The notes below the pieces were generated by a model, which searched no databases, was not told the origin of the DNA, and saw only the letters and a program-made list of their open reading frames with translations. The position numbers were made by a program, and so were the translations under genes. DNA of 64,000 nucleotides, taken from NCBI GenBank assembly GCA_003577245.1, contig QEVS01000001.1:124001-188000 (forward strand), read 5' to 3'. The DNA is from a bacterium. Its GTDB lineage: Bacteria > Chloroflexota > Dehalococcoidia > Tepidiformales > Tepidiformaceae. Positions within the stretch are counted from its first letter, which is position 1. Every line of letters starts with the position of its first letter. Positions 1 to 8,583 of the stretch are shown here, piece after piece.

Positions 1-82
1 TCTCGTAGAGGAAGCGCTCAAGCTGTTCGGCCGGGAGCTCGGGCTCACCTGGCGCGCCGGTCACGGCGGTTTCCAGTGTCAT
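1..82 (-). CDS. Partial gene, probably 2-oxo acid dehydrogenase E1 alpha (N-terminus only)
   Basis: Only the first 27 codons are inside the window. They read MTLETAVTGAPGEP, then LPAEQLERFLYE. The second part resembles the helix that precedes the LIRRFE segment in E1 alpha subunits of pyruvate or branched-chain 2-oxo acid dehydrogenases. The ATG overlaps the TGA of the lipoamide dehydrogenase gene (ATGA), so the two genes are probably translationally coupled, as expected for subunits of one complex. The identification rests on a short motif plus the neighbour and is tentative. Confidence 0.45.
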   Translation of the reverse strand, partial: MTLETAVTGAPGEPELPAEQLERFLYE

Positions 83-1506
83 ACGGTCTTTGCCCCTTCC
101 CCGGCCGCGGATTTGCCCGCCTTCCGGTGAGCGATGTGGATCGCCTCGCCCGAAACCGCCAGGGCTGCTTCCTTGAGCGCCTCGGCCAGCGTCGGGTGGG
201 CGTGTACGGCGAAGCCCAGCTCCGTTGTCGTCGCCTCCAGGAGGGCCACCATCGTCGCCTCACCCAGGAGCTCGTTCACGTCGTGGCCAATCATGTGAAC
301 CCCGAGCACCTGCCCGGTTGATTCGTCCGCCACTACCTTCACAAAGCCCTCCGTCTCCCCGGTCGTGACCGCCTTGCCGAGCGCCGTGAAGGGGAATCGT
401 CCCGCCTTCACCGTGTAGCCCGCGTCTTTCGCCTGCTCCTCCGTGTAGCCGATCGAACCCACCTGTGGCTGGCAAAACGTCGCTCGCGGCATCTGCACGT
501 AGTCGAGCGCCGGTGTCTTGCGTCCTGCGATGTGCTCTGCCGCAATCACCCCTTGCTGCGAAGCCACGTGCGCCAGCATCAGCTTCCCGGTCACGTCGCC
601 CACCGCAGAGATCCCGGGCACGCTGGTCTCCATCCTATCGCCGATGGTGACGAACCCGCGCTGGGTGGTCACCCCTATTCCCTCAAGGTTCAGCCCCTGC
701 GTGTGCGGAACAAAGCCAATGGCCACCAGGACCACCCCCGCACTAATCGCTTGCTCACCGTCCGGTCCCGATACGGTCACTGTCGCCGCGCCGTCGGAAA
801 CCGCAACAGATTCCACCCGTGTCTTCAGCAGGCACTTCATTCCCCGCGCCTCGAACGACCGCTTCAGCTGGCGGCCAATGTCCGGGTCTTCGAGCGGCAG
901 GACTGAATCCAGCATCTCCACCAGGGTCACCTGCGAGCCGTAGCTCGCCCACGCGTGCGCGAACTCGACGCCCACGGGCCCCGCACCGATGATGACCGCC
1001 TGCTTCGGGGGAGTGCGCAGCTCCAGTGCCTCGCGGCTCGTGAGCACCACTCTGCCGTCCACTGCCACGCCCGGGAGCATCCGCGTCGAAGCGCCCGTGG
1101 CGATAATCGTGTTCCGTACCTCGTGGTCAGTGCCCTTGCACGTGATCGTGCCCGGCCTTGGGATCGTCGCTTCGCCGCCAATCACATCGACCCCGTTGTC
1201 CCGCAGCAGTCCCTCGATGCCGCCAACCAGCCGGTCGACGACTGCCCGGCTACGATCGATTGCCGCGCCCAGGTCGAAGCTCGCCTCACCCGTGGTGATG
1301 CCCCACTTCCCGGCATCGCGCACAAGATTCACGACGTCGGCGTTGCGGAGCACAGCCTTGGTGGGGATGCAGCCCCAGTTCAGGCAGAGTCCGCCCACCC
1401 GCTCGCGCTCGAAGAGGGCCACCCTGAGCCCCAGCTGCGCGCCGCGAATGGCAGCGACATACCCTCCGGGTCCAGCCCCGATAACGCCGATGTCGTAGGT
1501 TCCCAT
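79..1506 (-). CDS. lpdA: Dihydrolipoyl dehydrogenase (E3)
   Basis: FAD flavoprotein that reoxidises dihydrolipoamide on E2 subunits of 2-oxo acid dehydrogenase complexes, passing electrons to NAD+. The 475-aa protein has the N-terminal FAD-binding GxGxxG (residues 10-15, GAGPGG), the redox-active disulfide CLNWGC (Cys41/Cys46) followed by IPTK, a second GAGPVG nucleotide-binding loop for NAD, and the C-terminal HAHPTLAE segment carrying the catalytic His-Glu pair. Length matches the family. The start is an ATG behind a good GGAGA Shine-Dalgarno. The next gene overlaps its stop by 4 bp and looks like an E1 alpha, which supports a role in a pyruvate or branched-chain complex rather than a lone diaphorase. 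Confidence 0.95.
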   Translation of the reverse strand: MGTYDIGVIGAGPGGYVAAIRGAQLGLRVALFERERVGGLCLNWGCIPTKAVLRNADVVNLVRDAGKWGITTGEASFDLGAAIDRSRAVVDRLVGGIEGLLRDNGVDVIGGEATIPRPGTITCKGTDHEVRNTIIATGASTRMLPGVAVDGRVVLTSREALELRTPPKQAVIIGAGPVGVEFAHAWASYGSQVTLVEMLDSVLPLEDPDIGRQLKRSFEARGMKCLLKTRVESVAVSDGAATVTVSGPDGEQAISAGVVLVAIGFVPHTQGLNLEGIGVTTQRGFVTIGDRMETSVPGISAVGDVTGKLMLAHVASQQGVIAAEHIAGRKTPALDYVQMPRATFCQPQVGSIGYTEEQAKDAGYTVKAGRFPFTALGKAVTTGETEGFVKVVADESTGQVLGVHMIGHDVNELLGEATMVALLEATTTELGFAVHAHPTLAEALKEAALAVSGEAIHIAHRKAGKSAAGEGAKTV

Positions 1507-1604
1507 AGTCTTCTCCTAGACTACCATAGTCACAGACTCTAGGTAGATGTTCGGCCACTGCCCGCGTCCGGTCCAGCCTTGCCGCCCGGCATCGCTAGAT
1601 TAGG

Positions 1605-2293
1605 TCATCTCCCGCCGGTCGTGTTCACCACGCCGAATGGCGGAGTTGCCGGGCGCCGCAGCACATACATCGCGTGCGTCCGCAACGGAGGGATTGCCGC
1701 AAGGGGGCCGTAGAGCCATGGTGCATAGCGCCCCACGAACCGGGCAATGGGCGGTGCGAGCGTTATCGATCTCGTCCGCAACGGGCACTTCGGAAACCAC
1801 CTGCGGATGTCGTCCTCGGCCACCGGGTGCACATTGGGATTGCCGGGGCTCTGCCGCCGCATGTCGTAGACCACTATCAGGCCCCCGGCCGGGTTATCCG
1901 AAACAGCTCCCGGGCGATGCCCTGCGCCACATCCTCGTCGGGCACGCTGCTGAAGAGCGTGAACGCCAGGGCGAGGTCGAATTGCTGGTCCGGTTCGGGG
2001 ATGCGGTCCGCGCTCCCCGTGTGCACCCGGATCTCAGGCGAATTCCGGGAGCAATACGCTACAGTGGCCGGGTCGATGTCAATGCCGGCCAGCTCCGAAG
2101 GCCGCGCCCCCCATTGCACCATCAGGCGAAGGTTGTACCCGGTGGAGCACCCGGCCTCAAACGCCCGTAGTTCCTCCAGTGAATCGATCCCGTGCTTGTG
2201 AAGCAGTCGAGAGAGGAACCGCTCCCTCTCCTGGACCATCAGCAGGTTCCCCATCTGCAGGATAGAATGCCGGCTCATCTCGCCCCTCGCCAT
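1605..2293 (-). pseudogene. Class I SAM-dependent methyltransferase, frameshifted
   Basis: The N-terminal part (2293 down to 1877) reads as a Rossmann methyltransferase with a motif I variant AGCSTG, then GIDIDP (acidic loop) and ARELFRITRPG. It then hits TGA-TAG. Adding one G to the G5 run at 1884-1888 restores RPGGLIVVYDMR and continues in a second frame to 1605 with typical family C-terminal sequence (NPNVHPV, LAPPIAR, PLLRTH-like, YVLRRP). So one homologous gene of about 230 codons is split by a single-base loss in a G homopolymer. It may be a real pseudogene, a phase-variable tract or a sequencing error. The substrate cannot be deduced. It is divergent from the aminotransferase gene at 2400. 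Confidence 0.75.
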
Positions 2294-2399
2294 CTCTGCC
2301 TGTCACTGTAGCCGCTCTCGTAGATGTTGGGGAACATCCGCCGCGCTCTCCGCAGCGGCTGCCGCCACGGGCGCTATCATTTGCCTCAGGAGGAGTCTC

Positions 2400-3743
2400 A
2401 TGGGTATCGAACAGGCGTACGTAGATGCGCATCCCGCCTCGCGGGCGCTGTATGAGCGCGCGCGCCGTGTGGTCCCCAGCGGCGTAACCCACGACAGCCG
2501 TTACCTGCGGCCGTTTCCCATCTATGCCGCCCGTGCACAGGGCTCGCGCAAGTGGGACGTGGATGGGCACGAGTACATCGACTACGTGATGGGGCACGGC
2601 GCGCTCCTCCTCGGGCACAACCACCCTGCGGTCATGGGCCCCGCCGCGGAGCAGCTCTCCCGCGGGACGCACTACGGCGCCAGCCACCAAGCCGAGATCG
2701 AATGGGCCGAAGAGGTCATCCGGCTGGTGCCTTCGGCGGAGGCCGTGCGCTTTACCAGCTCCGGGACCGAGGCCACCCTCATGGCACTCCGCCTCGCTCG
2801 CGCGCATTCTGGCAGGCCCGCTGTGCTCAAGTTCGACCGGCACTTCCACGGCTGGCACGACTACGTTATTGGCAGTTCCCGCTATGGCGCCGCTGCCCCT
2901 CCCGGGGTGCCCGCCGCCACCCTCGATACCGTCGTGGTGGTCGCGCCCCAGATGCACGTCGTCCGCGAAACCGTTGCCGGCCGCGACGATATCGGGGCCG
3001 TCATCGTTGAACCGGCAGGCGCCTCTTCCGGAACCATCCCGCTGCCACGCGGGTTCCTGCAAGAGCTCGAAAGCTTCTGCCGACAGCGAGGGCTGCTCTT
3101 CATCATGGACGAAGTCGTCACCGGGTTCCGCTGGACCCCGGGCGGGATCCAGCAGGAAGAAGGCCTTTCCCCCGACCTCACCACGCTCGCCAAGATCCTG
3201 GCCGGTGGCTTCCCTGGTGGCGCCGTTGCCGGCCGCCGCGACCTCCTCGACCAGCTCGCCTTCCCGGCGCCCGGTGAACATGCGGAGAAAGTCGGTCACC
3301 CGGGGACCTTCAATGCGAACCCGCTCTCATCAGTCGCCGGCACGGCCTGCCTCCGCGAGATCGCCGATGGCAGGCACCAGTCGCGTTCGCGTGCCCTCGC
3401 CTCCCGCCTCCGGACCGGGATGAATGCCGAACTGCACCGCCTCGGCCTGCCGGGCTTTGTCTACGGCCAGGCGAGCGAGTTCCGCATCGTCCTCGGTGGC
3501 GACACCGTTCCCACGCCGCGCGACTATGACCCGCGTGATCTCCCCCTGGAACTCCTCTCCGCCGGGTCTTCGCGCGAAACTGAGAGACTCCTGAACCTCT
3601 CCCTGCTCACGCGCGGAGTCCATCTCTTCGGCAACGGCGGCACGACAAGCTCCGTCCACACCGAGGATGACCTTGCACAGACCGTTGAGGCATGGGCGGC
3701 CGCCCTCCAGGCGCTCTGCGACGAAAGCGTGCTCCCGTCGTGA
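2400..3743 (+). CDS. Class III PLP aminotransferase, glutamate-1-semialdehyde aminomutase-like
   Basis: Fold-type I PLP enzyme of 447 aa. The N-terminal VVPSGVTHDSR segment, TSSGTEATLMALRLAR (phosphate-binding loop), HFHGWHDY, FIMDEVVTGFR (the Asp that binds the pyridine nitrogen) and LAKILAGGFPGG with the Schiff-base Lys265 are all present, as in glutamate-1-semialdehyde 2,1-aminomutases and their relatives. True HemL is about 430 aa. No haem-biosynthesis gene is adjacent here, so this may be one of the many paralogues acting on other amino or keto substrates, and I give no symbol. The start ATG follows a strong AGGAGG at a normal distance. It stands alone between a divergent broken methyltransferase and a histidine kinase. 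Confidence 0.85.
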   Translation: MGIEQAYVDAHPASRALYERARRVVPSGVTHDSRYLRPFPIYAARAQGSRKWDVDGHEYIDYVMGHGALLLGHNHPAVMGPAAEQLSRGTHYGASHQAEIEWAEEVIRLVPSAEAVRFTSSGTEATLMALRLARAHSGRPAVLKFDRHFHGWHDYVIGSSRYGAAAPPGVPAATLDTVVVVAPQMHVVRETVAGRDDIGAVIVEPAGASSGTIPLPRGFLQELESFCRQRGLLFIMDEVVTGFRWTPGGIQQEEGLSPDLTTLAKILAGGFPGGAVAGRRDLLDQLAFPAPGEHAEKVGHPGTFNANPLSSVAGTACLREIADGRHQSRSRALASRLRTGMNAELHRLGLPGFVYGQASEFRIVLGGDTVPTPRDYDPRDLPLELLSAGSSRETERLLNLSLLTRGVHLFGNGGTTSSVHTEDDLAQTVEAWAAALQALCDESVLPS

Positions 3744-3964
3744 CGGCCCACTCCTTCGCGCCTCGCCTGCTTTGTTGACAGGGCATGTCCGGGCCCGGGC
3801 AAAGGGGTTTTCCCCTATTCTCTGTTGGGCCTTCCCGGGATGATGATCTGACGGATGGCTGCCGGCCGCCGGACTCCCTGGAGCGTGAATCGCGGGACGT
3901 TGGTTTTCCTGTCCGTCCTTGACCGGCTGCCAACGCCCCGCGCATCCGCAGCGGCCGGCCGGCG

Positions 3965-5488
3965 ATGAGCCCCCGGCAGCCGGACGAGGTCGAACGCCTC
4001 AGGGCGGAGCTTGCTGCCGTCAGGCGAGAGTACGACTACTTCCTCTACTTCATGCCCGCAATGATCGAAGCGGAAGTCGGGACCGCCCGCGTCACGTACA
4101 TGAACCGCATGGCGCGCATCCTCCTCGGCTTCGACGAAGCCGACCTGCAGGCCGGGCTCAACGGCTTCAGCCTTCTCGATGACGATGGTGTCCAGATGGT
4201 TGTCGAAGTCCGCGAGCGGCACCTGGCCGCCAGCACGGGAGCGGGCAAACGCTATGAGCACTCCCCGGCGCAGGAACTCTACGACGTTCGCATTCGCCGG
4301 AAGGACGGCGCCTGGCTCCCCTGCGAAGTCCAGGGGTCCTACCTGCTCGACGAACAGGGAAACCCGCACCGCATCAGGTTCCTCCTCCGTGACACCACCC
4401 AACGCAGGGAGGCAGAGGACGCCCTCGCTCGCAGCGAGCGGCGTCTGCGCACCCTCGCCGAGAATGCCCCGGTCATCCTCCTCCAGGTGAACCGTCACGG
4501 CGAGATTGTCCTCAGCGAAGGTAAGGGCCTGCGCGACCTCGGGGGCGCGCCCGGGCAGCTTGTCGGCCTGAACATTCATGCCCTTACGCTCGCCTTCACC
4601 CCCCTTGGCTCCATCTACGAACGGGTTCAGGCCGGCGAAGCCATCGCCGAACGCCTCCAGGTCGCGGACCGCACCCTCGACATCCGCGCCGAACCCCTGC
4701 AGTCCGGCGAGGGCGACTTCGACGGATTCGTGGCCGTCGCGACCGACGTCACCGACCTCGATGTCGCCGGCCGCGCGCTTGTTCAGTCGCAGAAAATGGA
4801 GAGCCTCGGCATCCTTGCCGGCGGCATCGCCCATGACTTCAACAACGTTCTTGCGACTATCCTGACCGTCGCCGGCGCGTTGCGCCGTTCCCCGGCTCTC
4901 GGGCCGGATGAGCGCGAGTACCTGGAGACAATCGATCTCGCTGCCCGCCGCGGTGCCGAAGTTGCGGGACGCGTCCTCGCGTTCGCCCGGGGTGGTACCG
5001 CCAACCTCATCCCGGCAGATCTCCGCGAGGTCATCACCGAGGTCGCAAACCTCGCCACCCCTGCATTGCGGCGCACAGCCGCCGTCCGAACCTCGATTCC
5101 ACCCGAACCCGTGGTCGTTGAGTGCGACCGGGGGCAGCTCACGCAAGCCCTCCTGAACATGGTGCTCAACGCTCGCGATGCCTTGCCCCGCGGCGGCGAG
5201 GTGCGGCTGGCCCTCACCTGCGTGGGCCGTCAGGCCGTCATCACCGTGGCCGACAACGGCCATGGCATGGACGAAGCCACGCGCGCCCGAATATTCGAGC
5301 CATTCTTCACCACGAAGCCTCCTGGCCAGGGCACCGGCCTTGGCCTCGCCGTCGCCCAGGGAATCGTGGCGAATCTCAACGGCGCCATCTCCGTAACGAG
5401 CTCCCCTGGAGAAGGAACCACCTTCATCATCTCGCTGCCGTGCTATCAGAACGGTCAGTGCCCATGCGCCTCGCAGGAGGTGGAATAG
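3965..5488 (+). CDS. PAS-domain sensor histidine kinase
   Basis: 507-aa cytoplasmic sensor kinase with no membrane segment. A short helical start (residues 1-20) leads into a PAS domain (about 21-145, ending with RDTTQRREAEDAL), a second PAS (about 150-270, ending VATDVTDL), a HisKA-like dimerisation helix with His290 in GGIAHDFNN, and an HATPase domain with N box NMVLNARDALP, ADNGHGM and the EPFFTTK and GTGLGLA loops. The GGIAHDFNN phosphorylation motif is typical of kinases paired with a receiver protein. No receiver domain is fused and no response regulator is adjacent, so its partner is unknown. The signal is probably small-molecule or redox sensing through PAS, but no ligand can be named. 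A weak stem-loop overlaps the stop codon. Confidence 0.9.
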   Translation: MSPRQPDEVERLRAELAAVRREYDYFLYFMPAMIEAEVGTARVTYMNRMARILLGFDEADLQAGLNGFSLLDDDGVQMVVEVRERHLAASTGAGKRYEHSPAQELYDVRIRRKDGAWLPCEVQGSYLLDEQGNPHRIRFLLRDTTQRREAEDALARSERRLRTLAENAPVILLQVNRHGEIVLSEGKGLRDLGGAPGQLVGLNIHALTLAFTPLGSIYERVQAGEAIAERLQVADRTLDIRAEPLQSGEGDFDGFVAVATDVTDLDVAGRALVQSQKMESLGILAGGIAHDFNNVLATILTVAGALRRSPALGPDEREYLETIDLAARRGAEVAGRVLAFARGGTANLIPADLREVITEVANLATPALRRTAAVRTSIPPEPVVVECDRGQLTQALLNMVLNARDALPRGGEVRLALTCVGRQAVITVADNGHGMDEATRARIFEPFFTTKPPGQGTGLGLAVAQGIVANLNGAISVTSSPGEGTTFIISLPCYQNGQCPCASQEVE

Positions 5489-5547
5489 CAGCCGTTGCTG
5501 CTGGGCGCCCCTCTCCCGCCTTCGCGGCGTGATCCCGCCGGGTTCCG

Positions 5548-5553
5548 TACAAT
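5548..5553 (+). promoter_or_regulatory. -10 element (TACAAT) of a leaderless aldo/keto reductase mRNA
   Basis: TACAAT matches the -10 consensus at 5 of 6 positions and ends 6 nt before the ATG at 5560. Transcription would therefore start at or next to the start codon, and no Shine-Dalgarno is present. No convincing -35 hexamer is seen. Confidence 0.45.
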
Positions 5554-5559
5554 CGCCCT

Positions 5560-6534
5560 ATGCAACACACCCGGCTTGGCGCTACCGGCCTCAGCGTCTC
5601 CCGCCTCTGCCTCGGCACCATGACCTTCGGCCTCCAGTGCGATGAGCCAACCTCCATCGCCATCCTCGACCGCGCCGCCGAAGCCGGCGTCACCTTCATC
5701 GATACCGCCGATGTCTATCCCATCGGCGGCTCCCTCGAGACCGTCGGCCGCACCGAAGAGATCGTCGGCCGCTGGCTGCGCGGGAAGCGCGACCGCTACG
5801 TCGTCGCCACCAAGTGCTTCGGCCGCATGGGACCGAACCGCTGGGACCAGGGGAGCTCGCGCAAGCACATCCTCGATGCCATCGATGGCTCCCTCCGCCG
5901 CCTCCAGACTGACTACGTCGACCTCTACCAGTTGCACCAGTTCGACCACTCCACCCCCATGGACGAGACCCTGCGGGCCCTTGAAGACGTGGTCCGGGCA
6001 GGCAAGGCGAGGTACGTGGGGTGCTCCAACTTCATGGCCTACCAGGTGGCGCGCGCCCTGGGCCGAAGCGAGACGCTCGGCCTGGTCCGGTTCGATTCCG
6101 TTCAGCCCCGTTACAACCTCCTCCACCGCGAAATAGAACGGGAGCTCCTCCCCCTTTGCTCCGAAGAGGGGGTCGGCGTCATCCCCTACAACCCCATCGC
6201 CGGCGGCCTCCTGACCGGGAAGCACCGTATTGACACTGGCCCTACCGAAGGGACGCGCTTTACCCTCGGCAGCGCCGCCGGGCGCTACCAGGACCGCTAC
6301 TGGCACGACGACATGTTCGAAACCGTCGGCCAGCTCGCTCCCCTTGCCGCCGAGGCCGGTCTCTCCCTGGCCACCATGGCTGTCTCCTGGGTCCTGGCCA
6401 ATCCCGCGGTGACTGCGCCGATCATCGGCGCCAGCCGCCCGGAACAGCTGGCCGGCACCCTCGCTGCCCTGGAAAGCCCGCTCGACCCGGCGCTGAAGAC
6501 GCGCCTCGACGAGCTAACTGCACGGTACCGCTGA
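5560..6534 (+). CDS. Aldo/keto reductase
   Basis: 324-aa NADPH-dependent (beta/alpha)8 oxidoreductase. The catalytic tetrad is visible: Asp48 and Tyr53 in FIDTADVY, Lys85 in VVATKCFG and His126 in LYQLHQFD. Late in the sequence IIGASRPEQL forms the cofactor-binding segment. It resembles the bacterial family related to Kv beta subunits and YajO/Tas-like reductases, which reduce a wide range of aldehydes and ketones. The substrate is unknown. The ATG lacks a Shine-Dalgarno but has a -10-like TACAAT six bases upstream, pointing to a leaderless transcript. The phosphatase gene starts 3 bp after its stop and is probably cotranscribed. Confidence 0.9.
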   Translation: MQHTRLGATGLSVSRLCLGTMTFGLQCDEPTSIAILDRAAEAGVTFIDTADVYPIGGSLETVGRTEEIVGRWLRGKRDRYVVATKCFGRMGPNRWDQGSSRKHILDAIDGSLRRLQTDYVDLYQLHQFDHSTPMDETLRALEDVVRAGKARYVGCSNFMAYQVARALGRSETLGLVRFDSVQPRYNLLHREIERELLPLCSEEGVGVIPYNPIAGGLLTGKHRIDTGPTEGTRFTLGSAAGRYQDRYWHDDMFETVGQLAPLAAEAGLSLATMAVSWVLANPAVTAPIIGASRPEQLAGTLAALESPLDPALKTRLDELTARYR

Positions 6535-6537
6535 ACC

Positions 6538-7302
6538 GTGAGCGAGCTCGCCAACCTGCTCGATATCGCACGCCGCGCTGCCGCTATCGCCGGCGAGGTC
6601 ATCATGCCGCTCTACAGCGCGGGAATCCCCGTCGAGCTGAAGGCCGACAGGACACCCGTCACCGATGCCGACCGGCGCGCCGAGCTGGCAATGCGGGAGT
6701 TCCTGCTGCGCGAATGCCCCAGCCACGCCATCCTTGGCGAGGAATTCGGCGAAACCCCCGGCGATGGCCGTCACCGCTGGATCCTGGACCCCATCGATGG
6801 CACGAAGTCGTTCATCCACCACGTGCCGCTCTTTGGCACCCTCGTTGCCCTGGAGCTTGATGGCGAACCCGTGGCCGGCGTCATCGCCTGCCACGCCGCC
6901 GGCGAGACCGCCTATGCGGCCAGGGGCACGGGCGCCTTCATCAACCAGTCCCCGGCCCGCGTATCAGAAACGGCCGACCTCCACGACGCAACCGTGCTGA
7001 TGACCAGCTTCAAGCGCCTCCCTGAACGGCACCCCGGCGCCTTCCAGCGGCTGACCGCCGGCGCGGGCCTGCTCCGAACGTGGGGCGACTGCTACGGCTA
7101 CCTCGCCGTTGCCGGCGGCCGCGCCGACGTAATGCTGGACCCGGTGATGAATATCTGGGATGTGGCCGCGCTCTACCCCGTCATAACCGAAGCCGGTGGC
7201 AGGCTCACCACCTGGGATGGCTCCCGCTCCGTAGGCGATAGCGCCGTGGCCACAAACGGCGCCCTTCACGACAGGGTCATCAGCCTCCTGCACGAGCAGT
7301 AG
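6538..7302 (+). CDS. hisN: Inositol-monophosphatase-family phosphatase, probably histidinol-phosphatase
   Basis: 254-aa Mg2+-dependent phosphatase of the FIG superfamily. Metal ligands are visible in GEEFGE (Glu68) and DPIDGTKSF (Asp84, Asp87), with the WDVAAL motif near residue 205. The segment GDCYGYLAVAGGRADVMLDP before it is characteristic of HisN-type histidinol-phosphatases, which remove phosphate from L-histidinol phosphate in histidine synthesis. An inositol or other sugar-phosphate substrate cannot be excluded. It starts with GTG three bases after the reductase stop and ends just before a strong stem-loop shared with the convergent gene. Confidence 0.75.
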   Translation: MSELANLLDIARRAAAIAGEVIMPLYSAGIPVELKADRTPVTDADRRAELAMREFLLRECPSHAILGEEFGETPGDGRHRWILDPIDGTKSFIHHVPLFGTLVALELDGEPVAGVIACHAAGETAYAARGTGAFINQSPARVSETADLHDATVLMTSFKRLPERHPGAFQRLTAGAGLLRTWGDCYGYLAVAGGRADVMLDPVMNIWDVAALYPVITEAGGRLTTWDGSRSVGDSAVATNGALHDRVISLLHEQ

Positions 7303-7321
7303 TGCCGGCTCGCGGGAGAAC

Positions 7322-7358
7322 GAAAAGAGGCGCGGTCCACGGAGTCGCGCCTCTTTTC
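7322..7358. terminator. Bidirectional intrinsic-type terminator
   Basis: A perfect 13-bp stem GAAAAGAGGCGCG / CGCGCCTCTTTTC encloses an 11-nt loop. The A-rich 5' end and T-rich 3' end make it work in both directions. It sits between the convergent phosphatase (+) and zinc-ribbon gene (-). Confidence 0.85.
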
Positions 7359-7376
7359 ACCGCGCTGTGTCCGCTC

Positions 7377-7517
7377 CTAGGCTTTTCCGATCTTGAACAT
7401 CCTGGTGCCACAGGTCGGGCACGTGCCTTCAGTGGCGGGCTTGCCGTTCTTCATCGTGATCGGCTTCGGACTCTTCATCTCGCGCTTGGTCCTGCACTTC
7501 AGACAGTACGCTTCCAT
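7377..7517 (-). CDS. Small zinc-ribbon protein (DUF5679-like)
   Basis: 46-aa protein with two CxxC pairs, Cys5-Cys8 in AYCLKC and Cys33-Cys36 in GTCPTCG, separated by a basic stretch (KREMKSPKPITMKNGKPATEG has this character). This is the compact pattern of DUF5679 proteins found in Actinobacteria and Chloroflexota. Their function is unknown; the basic ribbon suggests nucleic-acid or ribosome contact, but that is inference. The ATG was chosen over longer frames because AGGAGG lies 6 nt upstream and the protein is colinear with the family from its first residue. It has its own strong promoter and a roughly 97-nt leader. Confidence 0.8.
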   Translation of the reverse strand: MEAYCLKCRTKREMKSPKPITMKNGKPATEGTCPTCGTRMFKIGKA

Positions 7518-7530
7518 TTCTTCCTCCTCT

Positions 7531-7554
7531 GGTTGCCGCCTGGTCAGCGCAACC
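7531..7554 (-). promoter_or_regulatory. Stem-loop in the leader of the zinc-ribbon gene
   Basis: GGTTGC (7531-7536) pairs with GCAACC (7549-7554), 6 bp with a 12-nt loop, ending directly beside the AGGAGG ribosome-binding site. It lies within the roughly 97-nt untranslated leader. It could affect ribosome access or RNA stability; a regulatory role is inference. Confidence 0.35.
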
Positions 7555-7620
7555 CGGGGGGCCCCAAAAAGAATTGATCTAGCGTCTACGCACTTGCGCA
7601 CCCGCTGAGGGCCCAAAGGC

Positions 7621-7648
7621 AGAATACACCCGCTTTTCAGCCTGTCAA
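7621..7648 (-). promoter_or_regulatory. Sigma-70-type promoter for the zinc-ribbon gene
   Basis: On the minus strand TTGACA (7643-7648, perfect -35) is followed after 16 bp by TATTCT (7621-7626, -10). The predicted start is near 7614, which leaves a leader of about 97 nt before the ATG at 7517. Confidence 0.65.
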
Positions 7649-7689
7649 CCCCCTTCTCAGGATTGCAAGCAGACATAACGCGTCGCGAC

Positions 7690-8580
7690 CTAATCCGGGA
7701 GCATCTTCAGCGGCCAAATCCGGCCACTCTCATCAACTCTCGTTACTCCCAGGAAGCTCCCCCCGGCGTCGTAGACCCGTGCCGCTGCCGCTGGCCACGA
7801 TTCCCGCGCTACCGGCGGCAACGTGACCCCGTGGCGCAGCCGCTGCCCCCGCTCGACTGTCACGATAGCCGCGCCTGAGCCGGCCAATCCCTCGTCCGGC
7901 GCCAGGATCACCTCCTCCACGAGGCCTGCCTGCGCCAGCGTTTCCAGCTCTTGAAGCGTCACGGCGCTCTCCACCCGGAAGCTTCCGCTGGCAGTCCGCC
8001 GCAGGGCCGCCAGGTGCGCCCCGCACCCGATCGCCTCGCCAATGTCGCGGGCGAGGCTTCGCACGTACGTGCCCGGGCCGCAGTGCACGCGCACCGAGAG
8101 GAGCCCCGGGCCAGCTGGTTCCAGCCTCAGGTCATGCACGGCCACCCGGCGCTCGGCCAGCCCCGGCACGCCCCCGCGCCGGGCCACCGCGTACGCCCGC
8201 TGGCCGGCGACCTTCACCGCGCTGTAGGCCGGCGGCCGTTGCTGCAGCTCTCCCATGAACCCCCGTTCGAGTTCTCTCAGTCGCTCGTCACTCAGCACCG
8301 GTACCGGCCTGCTCGCCAGGATCTCCCCTTCCGCGTCGTCCGTGGCTGTTGTTGCCCCCAGGGCGATTAGCCCCTCGTAATGCTTGTCGTGGCTCACCAT
8401 GTACTCCACCAGCCTCGTCGCGCTCCCCAGGCAGAGCACAAGCAGCCCCGTCGCCATGGGGTCGAGCGTCCCCGTATGCCCGATCTTGCGCTGGCCCGTC
8501 AGTCGCCTTGCCTTCGCAACTACATCGTGACTGGTCCAACCGCCCTGTTTGTCGACCAGCAGAATCCCGTTCAGCGCCAC
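7690..8580 (-). CDS. truB: tRNA pseudouridine(55) synthase
   Basis: 296-aa enzyme that converts U55 in the T-loop of tRNAs to pseudouridine. The N-terminus reads GILLVDKQGGWTSHDVV and the catalytic motif GHTGTLDPMATG carries the nucleophilic Asp40. RRTASGSF and the PUA-like C-terminus (ending GRIWPLKMLPD) complete the family pattern. Starts with GTG 3 bp after the rbfA stop. It is the last gene of the nusA-rnpM-infB-rbfA-truB block, the usual position in many bacteria. Confidence 0.96.
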   Translation of the reverse strand: MALNGILLVDKQGGWTSHDVVAKARRLTGQRKIGHTGTLDPMATGLLVLCLGSATRLVEYMVSHDKHYEGLIALGATTATDDAEGEILASRPVPVLSDERLRELERGFMGELQQRPPAYSAVKVAGQRAYAVARRGGVPGLAERRVAVHDLRLEPAGPGLLSVRVHCGPGTYVRSLARDIGEAIGCGAHLAALRRTASGSFRVESAVTLQELETLAQAGLVEEVILAPDEGLAGSGAAIVTVERGQRLRHGVTLPPVARESWPAAAARVYDAGGSFLGVTRVDESGRIWPLKMLPD

Positions 8581-8583
8581 CTG

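Noticed and set aside
1519-1531. GACTA-CCA-TAGTC inverted repeat before lpdA
   Set aside because: Arms of only 5 bp and no clear promoter beside it; expected by chance in a window of this size.
2157-3299. 380-codon open frame antisense to the aminotransferase
   Set aside because: Shadow of a well-conserved PLP enzyme; it also runs through the methyltransferase start.
3775-3780. Perfect TTGACA between the aminotransferase and the kinase, and an AGGGG-TTTT-CCCCT stem at 3803-3816
   Set aside because: No -10 at a usable distance, and the short stem has no T run, so neither promoter nor terminator is supported.
5487-5502. 6-bp stem-loop overlapping the PAS kinase stop (AGCAGC/GCTGCT)
   Set aside because: Too short and without a T run to call a terminator.
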